Origin: Bacteroidota bacterium
GTDB taxonomy: Bacteria; Bacteroidota; Bacteroidia; Bacteroidales; GCA-2711565
Direction of reading: 5' to 3'
Assembly: GCA_018816945.1 (NCBI GenBank)
Contig: JAHIVC010000011.1
Coordinates: 1 to 64,000 of the forward strand
Length of the DNA: 64,000 bases
The notes under the pieces are model-generated. The model did no database searches. It was given only the letters and a program-made list of their open reading frames with translations, and was not told where the DNA came from. This document shows positions 33,767-43,110 of this stretch, in pieces. Position 1 is the first letter of the stretch. The number at the start of each line of letters is the position of its first letter. Made by a program: the position numbers and the translations under genes.

Positions 33767-33791
33767 CTTAAATGGATAGCATAAAGATGCA

Positions 33792-33824
33792 AAGCCCTGT
33801 AAATCATAAACTTACAGGGCTTTT
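33792..33824 (+). terminator. Terminator after tRNA-Asp
   Basis: AAAGCCCTGTAA and its complement TTACAGGGCTTT form a strong hairpin with a short T tail. Confidence 0.8.
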
Positions 33825-33868
33825 CCGTTTATCCATTTCTGCGTTTTTATCCCCTTTTCTGTACATTT

Positions 33869-33916
33869 CTATTGGACTAACTATTGGACTTAAATTTTTT
33901 CAAAAAAGTCCAATAG
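33869..33916. repeat. Arm-like 10-bp repeats upstream of the integrase
   Basis: CTATTGGACT occurs at 33869-33878 and 33881-33890 in direct orientation, and inverted at 33907-33916. Spaced one helical turn apart between the tRNA and the integrase gene, these look like arm-type binding sites of the tyrosine recombinase. Confidence 0.5.
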
Positions 33917-33999
33917 TGATAACCCTTAAATGCTGATAATCATTGCTTTATTTTGCTTAAACTTTCTTGTTTTAATCAAATAATTAAACAATTTTTATC

Positions 34000-35220
34000 A
34001 TGAGCCGTTGGACATCTTACAACCTGCTGTTTTTCATCAAAAGAAAAAAACTTCTTAAGTCTGGTAAAGCATCATTATTTGCAAAAATCACCGTTAACAA
34101 AGATCATACTGAATTTGTATTAAACTGCAGCGTTACACCTGAACTTTGGAGTAAAGAAAATGGCGGTGCTATTGGAAATTCTCAGGAAGCTAAGTTGGTA
34201 AATGAATTTATAGATTCTGTTAAATTCAAGTTTCAATCCATTATCAACAGAATGAATAATGCCGGCATTGAAATCACACCCGAACATCTCAAAAATAAAT
34301 ATCTTGGTGTCGAACCCTCGATCCAAACTATATTAGGTATATTTAATGATCATACTTTGAAAATCAAAGCTTTATTAGGCATCGAATATTCAAAAGGCAC
34401 TTATACCAAATATCGATCTTGCTACAAACATGTAAAGGACTTTATTTTATTCAAATACAAAAAGGCGGATCTGGCAATCCTTAAGGTTGATCATGAATTT
34501 ATTTCTAATCTCGAATTCTATATAAGAAGCGAAAAACGATGCAGTCATAATACCACAATGAAATACTTGAATATTTTCAAAAGGATAACAAGAATAGCTT
34601 TGCATAATGATTGGTTAAAAAAGGATCCCTATTCAAACTATAAATTATCCTGGAAGAAAGTAGATCGTGATTACTTGTCTGAAGAAGAAATATCCAGGAT
34701 AATCAAAAAAGAATTTTCAATCGAAAGACTCCAAATGGTGAAAGATTGTTTTTTATTTGCTTGTTATACTGGCCTGGCACATTCCGATCTTCAAAGACTG
34801 ACACCTGAAAATCTTATTGTCGGATTTGATAACAAGCAATGGATAAGCATTAAAAGAAAAAAGACGAATGTCCTGAGTAACATCCCTCTTTTACCGGTAG
34901 CGATAGCAATCATTGAAAAGTATAAAGATCATCCGGTGGTAATCGAAAAAAATGTATTGCTGCCTGTTAACTCAAACCAAAAAATGAATGCCTATCTGAA
35001 AGAAATTGCTGACATCTGTGGAATCACAAAAACACTTACCAGCCATGTAGCACGTCATACTTTTGCAACCACAATTACACTCAATAATGATGTACCGATC
35101 GAAAGCGTTTCAAAAATGCTTGGCCATAGTTCATTGGAGATGACAAAAATCTATGCAAGGCTATTAGATAAAAAAGTAGGGAGGGATATGGAACATATTG
35201 CTGAAAAGTACTCAGAATAG
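34000..35220 (+). CDS. Tyrosine-type site-specific recombinase (integrase)
   Basis: A 406-residue integrase of the Bacteroidota mobile-element type: an N-terminal arm-binding domain (about 1-95), a SAM-like core-binding domain (100-210, YTKYRSCYKHVKDFI) and a catalytic domain. Catalytic residues seen are Arg in the YTGLAHSDLQRL region (family ARxxE-like box), HVARHTFATT with His-x-x-Arg, the later GHSSLEMTKIYARL with His and the Tyr nucleophile. The gene is intact and follows tRNA-Asp, as in integrative elements that use tRNA 3' ends. The right end of the element is not identified. Confidence 0.93.
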   Translation: MSRWTSYNLLFFIKRKKLLKSGKASLFAKITVNKDHTEFVLNCSVTPELWSKENGGAIGNSQEAKLVNEFIDSVKFKFQSIINRMNNAGIEITPEHLKNKYLGVEPSIQTILGIFNDHTLKIKALLGIEYSKGTYTKYRSCYKHVKDFILFKYKKADLAILKVDHEFISNLEFYIRSEKRCSHNTTMKYLNIFKRITRIALHNDWLKKDPYSNYKLSWKKVDRDYLSEEEISRIIKKEFSIERLQMVKDCFLFACYTGLAHSDLQRLTPENLIVGFDNKQWISIKRKKTNVLSNIPLLPVAIAIIEKYKDHPVVIEKNVLLPVNSNQKMNAYLKEIADICGITKTLTSHVARHTFATTITLNNDVPIESVSKMLGHSSLEMTKIYARLLDKKVGRDMEHIAEKYSE

Positions 35221-35280
35221 AAATCAAGTAAACTTTTTTCAGGACGAGACAACGAGACAAATAGAATAAAACAACATTTC

Positions 35281-35530
35281 CCACTAGCCAAAAAGTGTGT
35301 GCGTTGTGTGCGCATTTTATATATATTATTAATAGTCAATAAAATATAGCGCACACACTATCGCGACACACTCAAATAATGATAAATGTGTGTGCACTCA
35401 GTGTGCGCATAAAAACGCGCACACACTCAAACTGTGTGCGCATCACTGTGCGCCATAACAAATACATAATCAGCAACATACACACATCGCACACAAACAC
35501 CCCCTTTCAAATTCATTATTTTATATTATA
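35281..35530. repeat. GTGTGCGC-rich stretch, copy 1 (left of abiE)
   Basis: A non-coding stretch packed with TGTGTGCG and its complement CGCACACA in both orientations (for example at 35298, 35351, 35387, 35418 and 35432). Its start (AGCCAAAAAGTGTGTGCG, then TATATATATTATTAATA) and its end (CGCACACAAACACCCCC, then AAATTCATTATTTT) recur at 37933-38177 beyond the toxin-antitoxin genes. The middle differs between copies. It could be a protein-binding array or the footprint of an insertion boundary. Confidence 0.7.
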
Positions 35531-35577
35531 AGATTTACTTTACATTATATAATACTATATTTTGGCAATTAATTTAA

Positions 35578-35609
35578 TTTGCTGCCGTAATATAGTTTTT
35601 GTATATTTG
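35578..35609 (+). promoter_or_regulatory. Promoter of the abiE operon
   Basis: TTTG (35578-35581), a 20-bp spacer and TATATTTG (35602-35609) fit the Bacteroidota consensus. The abiEi ATG is only 11 bp after the box, so the mRNA leader is a few bases at most. Confidence 0.65.
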
Positions 35610-35620
35610 CTCAAACAATA

Positions 35621-36373
35621 ATGATTACTATCGCAACAAACAAACTAAATATCGACAAATTAAAATCGCAATTTAAGAACCAAACCGTTATTACGACTAA
35701 GGAAATTGCGGATTGCTATAGGTTGTTTGAGCCTAATGTCAAACAAACGACTATCAATTGGCGGGTGTATAACCTTGTTCAAACGGGGATTCTTAGCCGG
35801 ATAGGAAGAGGAAAATTCAATTTTGGAAAAGGAATCCTTTATGTCCCTGAGATCACATCTAAAATGAAATCCATATACAATAAGCTTAAAAAGGAATTTC
35901 CCTATCTCAAAATTTGTATTTGGAATACTTCGGCTGTGAATGAATTTATGCGTCATCAACCAGGTCTTTTTTATCTCATGATTGAAGTTGAAAAAGAAGC
36001 AACCCAATCAGTGTTCTATTTTCTAAAAGAAATGAATTATCCTGTTTTTTTAGAACCTAAAAGCGATATTTTAGAAAAATATGTACCGATCGATAAAGAA
36101 GCATTAATTATTAAACCATTGATATCTGAAGCCCCAACTCAAAACAGTAATGGATTTGAAACCATCTCATTGGAAAAACTACTGGTGGATATCTATTGTG
36201 ATGAGGTGGTTTTTTCTGCTCAACAGGGCGCGGAAATGCGAACAATTTTCAAAGAAGCATTCGGGAAGTATGTTATTAATCAAAATAGGATGACACGATA
36301 TGCTAGCCGACGACGGAAAAAAGAAAGTTTTAACAAATATCTGCATTCAATAATAAATAAAGAACAGCAGTAA
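35621..36373 (+). CDS. AbiEi-type antitoxin / DUF6577-like transcriptional regulator
   Basis: A 250-residue protein directly before an AbiEii toxin gene (25-bp gap). The N-terminal ~70 residues form a winged helix (VITTKEIADCYRLFEPNVKQTTINWRVYNLVQTGILSRIGRGKF), and the rest is the alpha/beta C-terminal domain (LKICIWNTSAVNEFM; FETISLEKLLVDIYCD) seen in AbiEi-like type IV antitoxins. AbiEi proteins repress their own promoter and counter the toxin without direct contact. The exact subfamily is uncertain, but the pairing is typical. Confidence 0.85.
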   Translation: MITIATNKLNIDKLKSQFKNQTVITTKEIADCYRLFEPNVKQTTINWRVYNLVQTGILSRIGRGKFNFGKGILYVPEITSKMKSIYNKLKKEFPYLKICIWNTSAVNEFMRHQPGLFYLMIEVEKEATQSVFYFLKEMNYPVFLEPKSDILEKYVPIDKEALIIKPLISEAPTQNSNGFETISLEKLLVDIYCDEVVFSAQQGAEMRTIFKEAFGKYVINQNRMTRYASRRRKKESFNKYLHSIINKEQQ

Positions 36374-36398
36374 AAATGCTGCTATCAATTTTCATAGC

Positions 36399-37463
36399 AT
36401 GATCAATAAAGATGAAATAACTATTGCTTGGATTAACAAAATCTCTAAGGGAAACCGTCAAGCGGATAAAATTCTTATCGAAAAACTAATTCACGCATTG
36501 CTTTTATTGGAAGGACTTGCGATATATAAACTCCCATTTGTATTTAAAGGGGGCACAGCATTAATGCTTCACCTCAATTCAACAAAAAGACTCTCCATCG
36601 ACATTGATATTATAATCCCTGAAAAAGTAGATAAATTAGAAGAAATCCTAGATGATATTGCTGTGGAACAAGGATTCTCGCGAAAAGAGTTACAACACAG
36701 AGATACCATCTCAAAGATTAAAAAGAATCATTATAAATTTTTCTATGCTCCAATTCATAAGTCAAATAAAGAGGAGGAATATATTTTACTTGATATCTTA
36801 TATGAAAACATTAACTATTCAAAGATTGAAAAAATCCCTGTACAATCATCTTTTGTGCCATTGAAAGGTGAAAATGTTTTTGTTGATATTCCCTGTTTGG
36901 AAGATTTGCTTGGTGATAAATTGACTGCCTTTGCTCCAAATACAACTGGTATTCCATACTTTAAAAAGGAAGATAGCATGAGTATGGAAATCATTAAACA
37001 ACTCTACGATATTGGAATCTTAATGGAGGTGGTAAACGATGTGCAAATGATTAAATCGACCTTTTATCGTTTCGCGGCAGCTGAATTATCTTATCGAAAT
37101 AATGAAGTTATCAATGAAGATGATGTATTAGAAGACATCTTCCAAACCTCCTTATGCATAGCAACTAGAGGAGCAGACGGCATGGGAGATTTTAAACATT
37201 TACAACAAGGTATCCAGAGAGTAAGCAGATTCATTTTTTCCGAGAGCTATCACTTGGAAAAAGCGATAATCCATGCTTCAAAAGCTGCATATATGGCCTC
37301 TTTAATAAAGCATGGTGCCAAAAAAATAGAAAAATTTAAAAATCCTGCGCAAATAAAGGATTGGATTATTGGAGAGCCACTAAATAACAAATTAAGCAAA
37401 TTTAAAAAATCAAATCCCGAAGCTTTTTTTTATTGGTATAAAATTAACCAACTTATAACATAA
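36399..37463 (+). CDS. AbiEii/AbiGii nucleotidyltransferase toxin
   Basis: A 354-residue DUF1814-type nucleotidyltransferase. The fold's signature is present: FVFKGGTALMLHL near residue 48 with the GG(T/S) motif, followed by KRLSIDIDIIIP with the catalytic Asp pair, and PCLEDLLGDKLTAFAPNTTG with the conserved Lys/Asp near 167. AbiEii toxins transfer nucleotides to tRNA 3' ends and block growth during phage infection. The gene is intact and follows its antitoxin in one operon. Function in phage defence is known for the family and inferred here. Confidence 0.92.
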   Translation: MINKDEITIAWINKISKGNRQADKILIEKLIHALLLLEGLAIYKLPFVFKGGTALMLHLNSTKRLSIDIDIIIPEKVDKLEEILDDIAVEQGFSRKELQHRDTISKIKKNHYKFFYAPIHKSNKEEEYILLDILYENINYSKIEKIPVQSSFVPLKGENVFVDIPCLEDLLGDKLTAFAPNTTGIPYFKKEDSMSMEIIKQLYDIGILMEVVNDVQMIKSTFYRFAAAELSYRNNEVINEDDVLEDIFQTSLCIATRGADGMGDFKHLQQGIQRVSRFIFSESYHLEKAIIHASKAAYMASLIKHGAKKIEKFKNPAQIKDWIIGEPLNNKLSKFKKSNPEAFFYWYKINQLIT

Positions 37464-37472
37464 ATAAACTAG

Positions 37473-37721
37473 ATGGGACGTTCAGCAGTAGACGACATGA
37501 ACAATAAAACCAATAATGCTTTAAAACAATTGATGCAAAAAAATCACTTCGGCCATTATTTCAGATGTTTGTGAAAATATATTAATATCCACACCTCAGC
37601 CAGACCTGGGATGATGGCCTGCTGGTTGAAAAGATTACTTACATCAAAAACTAGGGCCAGCCATTCCAATTCAAACGCGAATTCTTCATCAATCCCGATG
37701 AAGAACAAAACACCCTATTCT
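37473..37721 (+). pseudogene. Decayed conserved gene after abiEii
   Basis: A short readable start (MGRSAVDDMNNKTNNALKQL, stop after 33 residues) is followed in other frames by QTWDDGLLVEKITYIKN, a stop, then GQPFQFKREFFINPDEEQNTLF. The fragments look like one former protein interrupted by at least one frameshift and a stop. Family not recognised. Confidence 0.4.
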
Positions 37722-37852
37722 AATCCATCCTTTTATTTGATCTTTTAAAGTTTATTGTACGATAAAGCGCTGGCCCGAAAAAACGGCGAGGTTTAGGTAG
37801 GCCATATGCGTTGGGAGAATCGTTTTTTCTGTCCTTTCTTTTGGGGAGCCTG

Positions 37853-37870
37853 TCCCGAATCATTTCGGGA
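37853..37870. repeat. Small palindrome
   Basis: TCCCGAA-TCAT-TTCGGGA, a perfect 7-bp stem in non-coding DNA; another member of the small palindromic elements in this genome. Confidence 0.4.
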
Positions 37871-37932
37871 TTTCTTTGGACAAGCAAAGAAAATGAACAA
37901 TATTTCACCAATTCACTAATTTACCAATTCCC

Positions 37933-38177
37933 CAACAGCCAAAAACTGTGTGCGCAGTGTGTGTTTTTTATATATATTATTAATAATCAATCAAATATAG
38001 CGAACACATTAAACGAACATAGTTCAAATCAGATCTTTCATTGTTCGCCTGCTGTGCGCTCCAAAACATGCATTACGAAAATATGTGTGCGCAATCCTGT
38101 ACATTATAACCCGCTCTATATCTGCAACATATACCAAGCGCACACAAACACCCCCTTCCAAATTCATTATTTTCTAT
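37933..38177. repeat. GTGTGCGC-rich stretch, copy 2 (right of abiE)
   Basis: Same orientation and same order of landmarks as the copy at 35281-35530: AGCCAAAAACTGTGTGCGC, TATATATATTATTAATA, ATATAGCG, later CGCACACAAACACCCCC and AAATTCATTATTTT. Several CGCACACA units have decayed to CGAACACA. The two copies bracket 2.4 kb with the toxin-antitoxin genes and one dead gene. Confidence 0.7.
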
Positions 38178-38520
38178 GTTTTTTAAGACAAGACAATCTT
38201 CCCCCTTCGGGGGAATTAAAGGGGGCACCATATTGAGATTGAAATGTATTGCAATCTACTCCCTTTCATAGACCTATACTGCCATTTGCAGTAAATTACC
38301 ACCATTTGAAAATCCATTTTGCTAATGATTATTAATACATGCAAATTTACTCGATTCTGTAAAATTAATCAATCTTGGTTTATGGGACTGATGTGGCGAA
38401 GCCGTTTAAAAAACAATTACATTTGAGGATAAATAGTATCACATATATACACGCATAAATCACAAAAAAGCAATATAATCTTCTTTTTATGAGATGATTA
38501 TAGAGGATTCCCTCCCTAAA
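38178..38520. other. Non-coding stretch before the dead antiterminator gene
   Basis: It holds a CCCCCTTCGGGGG hairpin (38201-38213) and otherwise AT-rich sequence with no supported gene. Confidence 0.4.
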
Positions 38521-38911
38521 AGGAAAATATTACGTAAGTAGTTGGATCGAAAGAAATAGTTAGTGGAACCTATCTTTAGCCTCTATGTGTTTGTTCATAT
38601 CAGAAGTAAAAAGTTCTTTACAGTTTTAAATACCTCTTCAGTATATAGCTTTGTATGTTTTGGTAAATAGCAGCTTCAATCCCTGATAATCAGATAGAAT
38701 TTATCAAGAAAGTAGTCAATAAGAATCTATTTTTGAGGCTATCAATAGTATTTTAAATGTCAATCCAAAGGTTGTAGTATTACACGGCCCATTAGGATAT
38801 AAAGGAGAAGTGCTCGCCTTAAAGGGTAAAAATCATTTACTTGTGAGAATTGAGTATTTAGACGGCATGATTTTGGTTGAAATTAATGGTAAATGCTTGA
38901 ATTCTTTTTAA
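38521..38911 (+). pseudogene. NusG/UpxY-like transcription antiterminator, broken
   Basis: Three frames must be joined. PIFSLYVFVHIRSKKFF...LNTSSVYSFVCFGK matches the NusG N-terminal domain of UpxY-type antiterminators and ends at a stop at 38668. AASIPDNQIEFIKKVVNKN continues in the next frame. ESIFEAIN...VVVLHGPLGYKGEVLALKGKNHLLVRIEYL matches the KOW domain and ends properly at TAA. With two frameshifts it cannot make a working protein. Such regulators normally sit at the head of envelope polysaccharide operons; none follows here. Confidence 0.65.
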
Positions 38912-39131
38912 TATTTTAGTTCATATTTTAAGATAAGATTAGTTATATGTTTTAAAAAATAATCAAGAACCCAATTTTTGGTTTTTCAAATTAAAGGATA
39001 GATGTTGTTAGTGGCTTTTGACCACTACAGAAGTACGGAATATATAAAAGAACACTGATATTAATGGGAAATTCAGTTGATTATGCTAATACTCCGCGCT
39101 TGTTTATTACATTTTATTAGATATTTATTGA
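38912..39131. other. Intergenic, upstream of the LytS-type kinase
   Basis: AT-rich gap; no consensus promoter could be placed with confidence. Confidence 0.3.
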
Positions 39132-40214
39132 ATGACAAGAAACAATTTTTATAATAAAAGCCTTTTATATAATAAAAGTCAGTTATTTTGGATGCTAAAT
39201 TTAATTGGGTGGTTACTATTTCATTTGCTCTGCCTTTTATTATATTTTGATCCAAAATCTGGTTTAATTGAGTATGGGCTTTACATAACATACGCAATAT
39301 CAGGATTCATAACTACATTATTCTTACGATATGTCTACAAAAAATTATTGTTTAAAAATGACAAAAAATCTGTTGTTCGATTATTATTGGTCATTTTCTC
39401 AACATCAATCCTTTCGTTAATCTTGTATAAAGGGTTGGAAATTCTTACTTCCATTGCTTTTACTCCAATAAATTATTGGATCCTGAATATTATTAAACCA
39501 ACCGTTTTCTCATTCATTAGGGACAACCTATTAGGTTTTCTTACCTTGATTATTTGGAGCATTCTCTATTATATGATAAATATGTGGATTGAGTTTATAG
39601 TGAATGAAGAAAGAATAGTTAAAGCAGAAATTCATTCGAAGAAGTCTCAATTACAAATGTTACGCTATCAGCTTAACCCACATTTTCTATTCAATTCTTT
39701 GAATTCAATTAAAGCATTAACTATTGAAAATCCGCAGAAAGCAGGGTTTATGATTACTGAATTATCTGAATTTTTAAGGGCTACATTAAACTATAATGAT
39801 AGGATATTTATAACAATCAGAGAGGAAATTGATATTATTGAAAAGTATTTATCTATTGAGAAGATTAGATTTGAGGAAAGGCTTGAACATAGAATCACCT
39901 TTAGCGAAGGCCTCTTAGATAAGGAGATACCATGTTTTATTACACAACCATTAGTGGAAAATGCAATAATACATGGACTTACATCAAATCCAGGGGGAAT
40001 AAACTTATGGATAAATTTTTCGATTAATGATGAATTTCTTATCATTGAAGTAGAAAACAGTGGTGTGTTGAATAAGAATAAAATTACTTCCGGAACAGGG
40101 ATAAAAAATATTATTGAACGACTTGAAAATTCTTATCCTGGTCAATTTAAACTGGATATTACGCAAATAAACAATTTTGTAAATGTTCAACTCATAATAC
40201 CATCAAAACAATGA
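39132..40214 (+). CDS. LytS/YehU-type sensor histidine kinase
   Basis: A 360-residue kinase with four membrane helices in the first 160 residues (for example LFWMLNLIGWLLFHLLCLLLYF and LGFLTLIIWSILYYMINMWI) and no large external sensor. The His_kinase domain has its phospho-accepting His in LRYQLNPHFLFNSLNSIKAL near residue 183, followed by an HATPase domain with PLVENAIIHGL (N box) and SGTGIKNIIERL. It overlaps the response regulator gene by ATGA. The signal is unknown. It heads the island of exported hydrolases and may control it. Confidence 0.93.
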   Translation: MTRNNFYNKSLLYNKSQLFWMLNLIGWLLFHLLCLLLYFDPKSGLIEYGLYITYAISGFITTLFLRYVYKKLLFKNDKKSVVRLLLVIFSTSILSLILYKGLEILTSIAFTPINYWILNIIKPTVFSFIRDNLLGFLTLIIWSILYYMINMWIEFIVNEERIVKAEIHSKKSQLQMLRYQLNPHFLFNSLNSIKALTIENPQKAGFMITELSEFLRATLNYNDRIFITIREEIDIIEKYLSIEKIRFEERLEHRITFSEGLLDKEIPCFITQPLVENAIIHGLTSNPGGINLWINFSINDEFLIIEVENSGVLNKNKITSGTGIKNIIERLENSYPGQFKLDITQINNFVNVQLIIPSKQ

Positions 40215-40936
40215 AATATACTGCAATTGTCATCGACGATGAAAGGTTGGCCAGATTGACTTTATTAAAAGACTTAGAGTCATTCCCCGAAATAGTGATA
40301 TTGGGTGAGGCATCAAGTATTTATAATGCCAAGCTTTTAATTGAAAAATTGAATCCTGATCTTTTATTTCTGGACATACAGCTTGTAGATGGAACCGGAT
40401 TTGACCTGATTAACAACATCGAATTCTCGGGAAAAATCATTTTTATTACTGCTTTTGATGAATATGCCATCAGGGCCTTTGAAATAAATGCCGTCGACTA
40501 TTTATTGAAGCCTATATCTATAAAGCGATTAAAAAATGCCATTGATAAGCTATCAGTAACAGATAAACAAAATACTGTCTCTACTTCTTTTAAGCTAAAT
40601 TATAAAGACCGACTAATGGTGATGCATAAAAAGTCAATTAATTTCATTAAAATTGATACCATCGATTCAATTTATGCTTCCCGTGAATACAGTTATATAC
40701 ATACCATTAATGGGAAGGAATATCTTACATCAAAATCTCTTGGTGAATGGGATGCTCGATTACCTGATGAACATTTTTGCCGTATTCACCGTTCAGCTAT
40801 AATAAATTTCGATTTCATTATTAAAATTGAACACCACATGACAGGTACTGCAAGTGTTTTCATACAGGGATTAACTGAACCATTGAATATTTCCCGTAAC
40901 TATTTCCGGAAATTGAAAGACAGATATTGTTTATAA
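40211..40936 (+). CDS. LytTR-family response regulator
   Basis: A 241-residue regulator with a receiver domain (DDERLARLTLL, phospho-acceptor Asp in LLFLDIQLVDGTGF near residue 56, Lys in YLLKPIS) and a LytTR DNA-binding domain (about 135-240, with IDSIYASREYSYIHTINGKEYLT and FCRIHRSAIINFDFI). It is translationally coupled to the kinase. Direct repeats recognised by LytTR proteins were not identified in the genes downstream, so its targets are unknown. Confidence 0.95.
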   Translation: MKYTAIVIDDERLARLTLLKDLESFPEIVILGEASSIYNAKLLIEKLNPDLLFLDIQLVDGTGFDLINNIEFSGKIIFITAFDEYAIRAFEINAVDYLLKPISIKRLKNAIDKLSVTDKQNTVSTSFKLNYKDRLMVMHKKSINFIKIDTIDSIYASREYSYIHTINGKEYLTSKSLGEWDARLPDEHFCRIHRSAIINFDFIIKIEHHMTGTASVFIQGLTEPLNISRNYFRKLKDRYCL

Positions 40937-41108
40937 GGCCATTGGCTAAAATGATAATTAACGCTATGGTTGTTTAAAGTTTTTATTTGTATCGATTTTC
41001 TAACATTCGATAGTTTAGAGCTGGATACAGAAATTCTTTAAATGATTGGGCTAATCCTCATGATAGAACAATCATCGAAGATTTCAAACTTAAATAAATA
41101 AAATCATC

Positions 41109-41798
41109 ATGAAAGCAATAATAAAAAAAATCGTATTTGGGATTATTGGAGCAATAATTCTTTTTGTTGTAGTTGTAATTGTCAACCTTATAGTATTAGA
41201 GAAAAATGCATCCATTGTATCCAAGGGGAAGCCAATTGTAAATTATAATGAATACAATCGTGCACTTTTGGTTATTGATATCCAAGAAGCTACAACGGGA
41301 GAAATTTCAACTGACTTTTACTATAAATTAAATTCTGACGATTTGATAGAAAGCATTAATCAATTAGCAGAATATTTTAATGCTCAAAATAACCTTGTTG
41401 TTTACATCAGGAGTTAAATAACAAACCCTTTTATAAATTTACTAAATGATTCGTTTGCAAAAGGTAGCTTAGGGGCAAGGTTTGATAAACGGCTCAAAAT
41501 CGTTTCAGGTGTAGAGATTGTAAAGAACAGAAATGATGCGTTTAGAAATACAAATCTCGATGATGTTCTAACCAGTAATAAAATAAGTGATTTGTACATA
41601 GTGGGGCTCGATGCAGCTCAATGCATTAAAGCAACAGTTGAAGCCGCACAATACAGAAATTACAAGGTTGATCTTATCGAAGAAGCTATTTTATCGAAAT
41701 CAAAGGAAATGAAAGATAGCATGATGGTAAATTTTAATGCAAGAGGCGTTTACGTTATACATAGAGATAGTTTAGATATATTAGATATAATTGAATAA
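41109..41798 (+). pseudogene. Isochorismatase-like cysteine hydrolase with one nonsense codon
   Basis: One continuous frame holds a membrane anchor (KIVFGIIGAIILFVVVVIVNLI), the catalytic Asp in ALLVIDIQEAT and the nucleophile Cys in VGLDAAQCIKATVEAA. A single in-frame TAA at 41415-41417 cuts it after VVYIRS; the expected residue there is likely Glu (GAA to TAA). After the stop the protein continues normally to its C-terminus. The rest of the gene is well preserved, so the mutation is probably recent. A related intact gene is at 60690-61274. Confidence 0.8.
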
Positions 41799-42045
41799 TA
41801 TATAAAACAAGAATATACCAGCCCAGGATACTATTTTATCCTTACTTAATTGTTATTAATCAGTAGCTTGTTTTAAAACAGATGAGATATTTCTCGGGAT
41901 TAATTACAACAGGTCTCTGTATCGTAAATCGAAGGGTAAAAACTTAATATTTAACAAACTTAACTTTGATTAAATCCTGCCCTGGAAATGGTGTACATCA
42001 TATTAAGACATAAAAATTGTTTAATCTAAATAATGAGTTTATAAC

Positions 42046-42887
42046 ATGAAAGTAAATAGAATCTTTAATTATTTCATTGTTTTATTTACACTTTGCTTAA
42101 ACCTTTTATGTTTAGGACAAAGCAATATAGAAAAGCACCGTATCAGATCAATTGCAGTCAATTCAGATTATTTGATTGAGATTGTTTTACCAAAAGAGTA
42201 TTCAAAAGAAGAGAAATATCCAATAGTTTATTGTACAGATTGGTTTCATACATCAGGATTTCTCAAGTCCATTTATAGCTGGCTTGAATATGGCAGATCT
42301 GTGAAGAATGTTATTCTTGTCGGTATTTCAGTTGAAAAGAATGCGCAAGAATGGTCAGTCAACAGGTACAGGGATTTTACACCCACTCACCCTCATGATA
42401 ATTATTCCATCGGTTATACCTATGCCCCGGCATTAGAATTAACAGGAGGAGCCAACAATTTTGTAAAATTCATTAAACATGAGTTGATCCCCTTTGCTGA
42501 GTCAAAATTCTCTTCAGATACATCGAAGAGAGGATTTATAGGCTATTCGCTAGGAGGCTTACTTTGTGCTTATATTCTTTATCACGACCCAGGTATTTTT
42601 CATTATTACTTAATTGGAAGCCCTTCCTTATGGTGGGATAATTTTTCATTAATCAATGAATTAAAAGATTCAAAGACAGAACCTATAAGGCAAGGTAAAA
42701 TTTATCTGTCAATTGGTGAATACGAAGATGGTGAGATGTTGCAAGGATTTGGACAGTTAAGAGATTATATTGAAAAAACAGTACAGATTCACTAAAACTT
42801 AAAACAGAAATCATAGCTGATGAGAGGCATGCAAGTGCCTTACCCATATCCTTGTATAATGGTTTTAGATTTCTATATTTGAAATAA
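42046..42887 (+). pseudogene. Secreted esterase (PF00756-like) with 3' frameshift
   Basis: The first 249 residues are a signal peptide (ending NLLCLGQ) and an alpha/beta esterase like IroE/BesA: YPIVYCTDWFHTSGF, the nucleophile elbow GYSLGG and IYLSIGEYEDG. The frame then ends at VQIH-stop. In the adjacent frame the sequence goes on with SLKLKTEIIADERHASALPISLYNGFRFLYLK and a stop, which is the family's C-terminus with the catalytic His (ERHAS). One frameshift near 42785 thus removes the catalytic His, and the enzyme should be inactive. Confidence 0.75.
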
Positions 42888-43110
42888 TCTGAGTAAATCA
42901 TTGTGAAGTAGTGACCGAATTACAAGTTTACAAATTCCCCGTTTAATAAATTCTCCAAATCAATCATCAATCAAATAATATTTTTAATTCACTTGTATTA
43001 AAGATCAACCATTCATCGATAATAACGACCATTCGTATAATATATTATATTGATTAGTAACATCTTCAAGAAATATTCCGTCTTATGCAAGTAATCAAAA
43101 CACGTAGAGT
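42888..43110. other. Intergenic, no feature seen
   Basis: AT-rich gap before the S41/TPR gene; no repeat, RNA or promoter could be supported. Confidence 0.3.

Noticed and set aside
35281-38177. CRISPR array in the GTGTGCGC-rich stretches
   Set aside because: The short units are irregularly spaced, occur in both orientations and have no constant spacer length; no cas genes are near.
37811-38236. 141-residue plus-strand frame
   Set aside because: It reads through the repeat-rich non-coding stretch right of abiE; composition and lack of motifs indicate chance.
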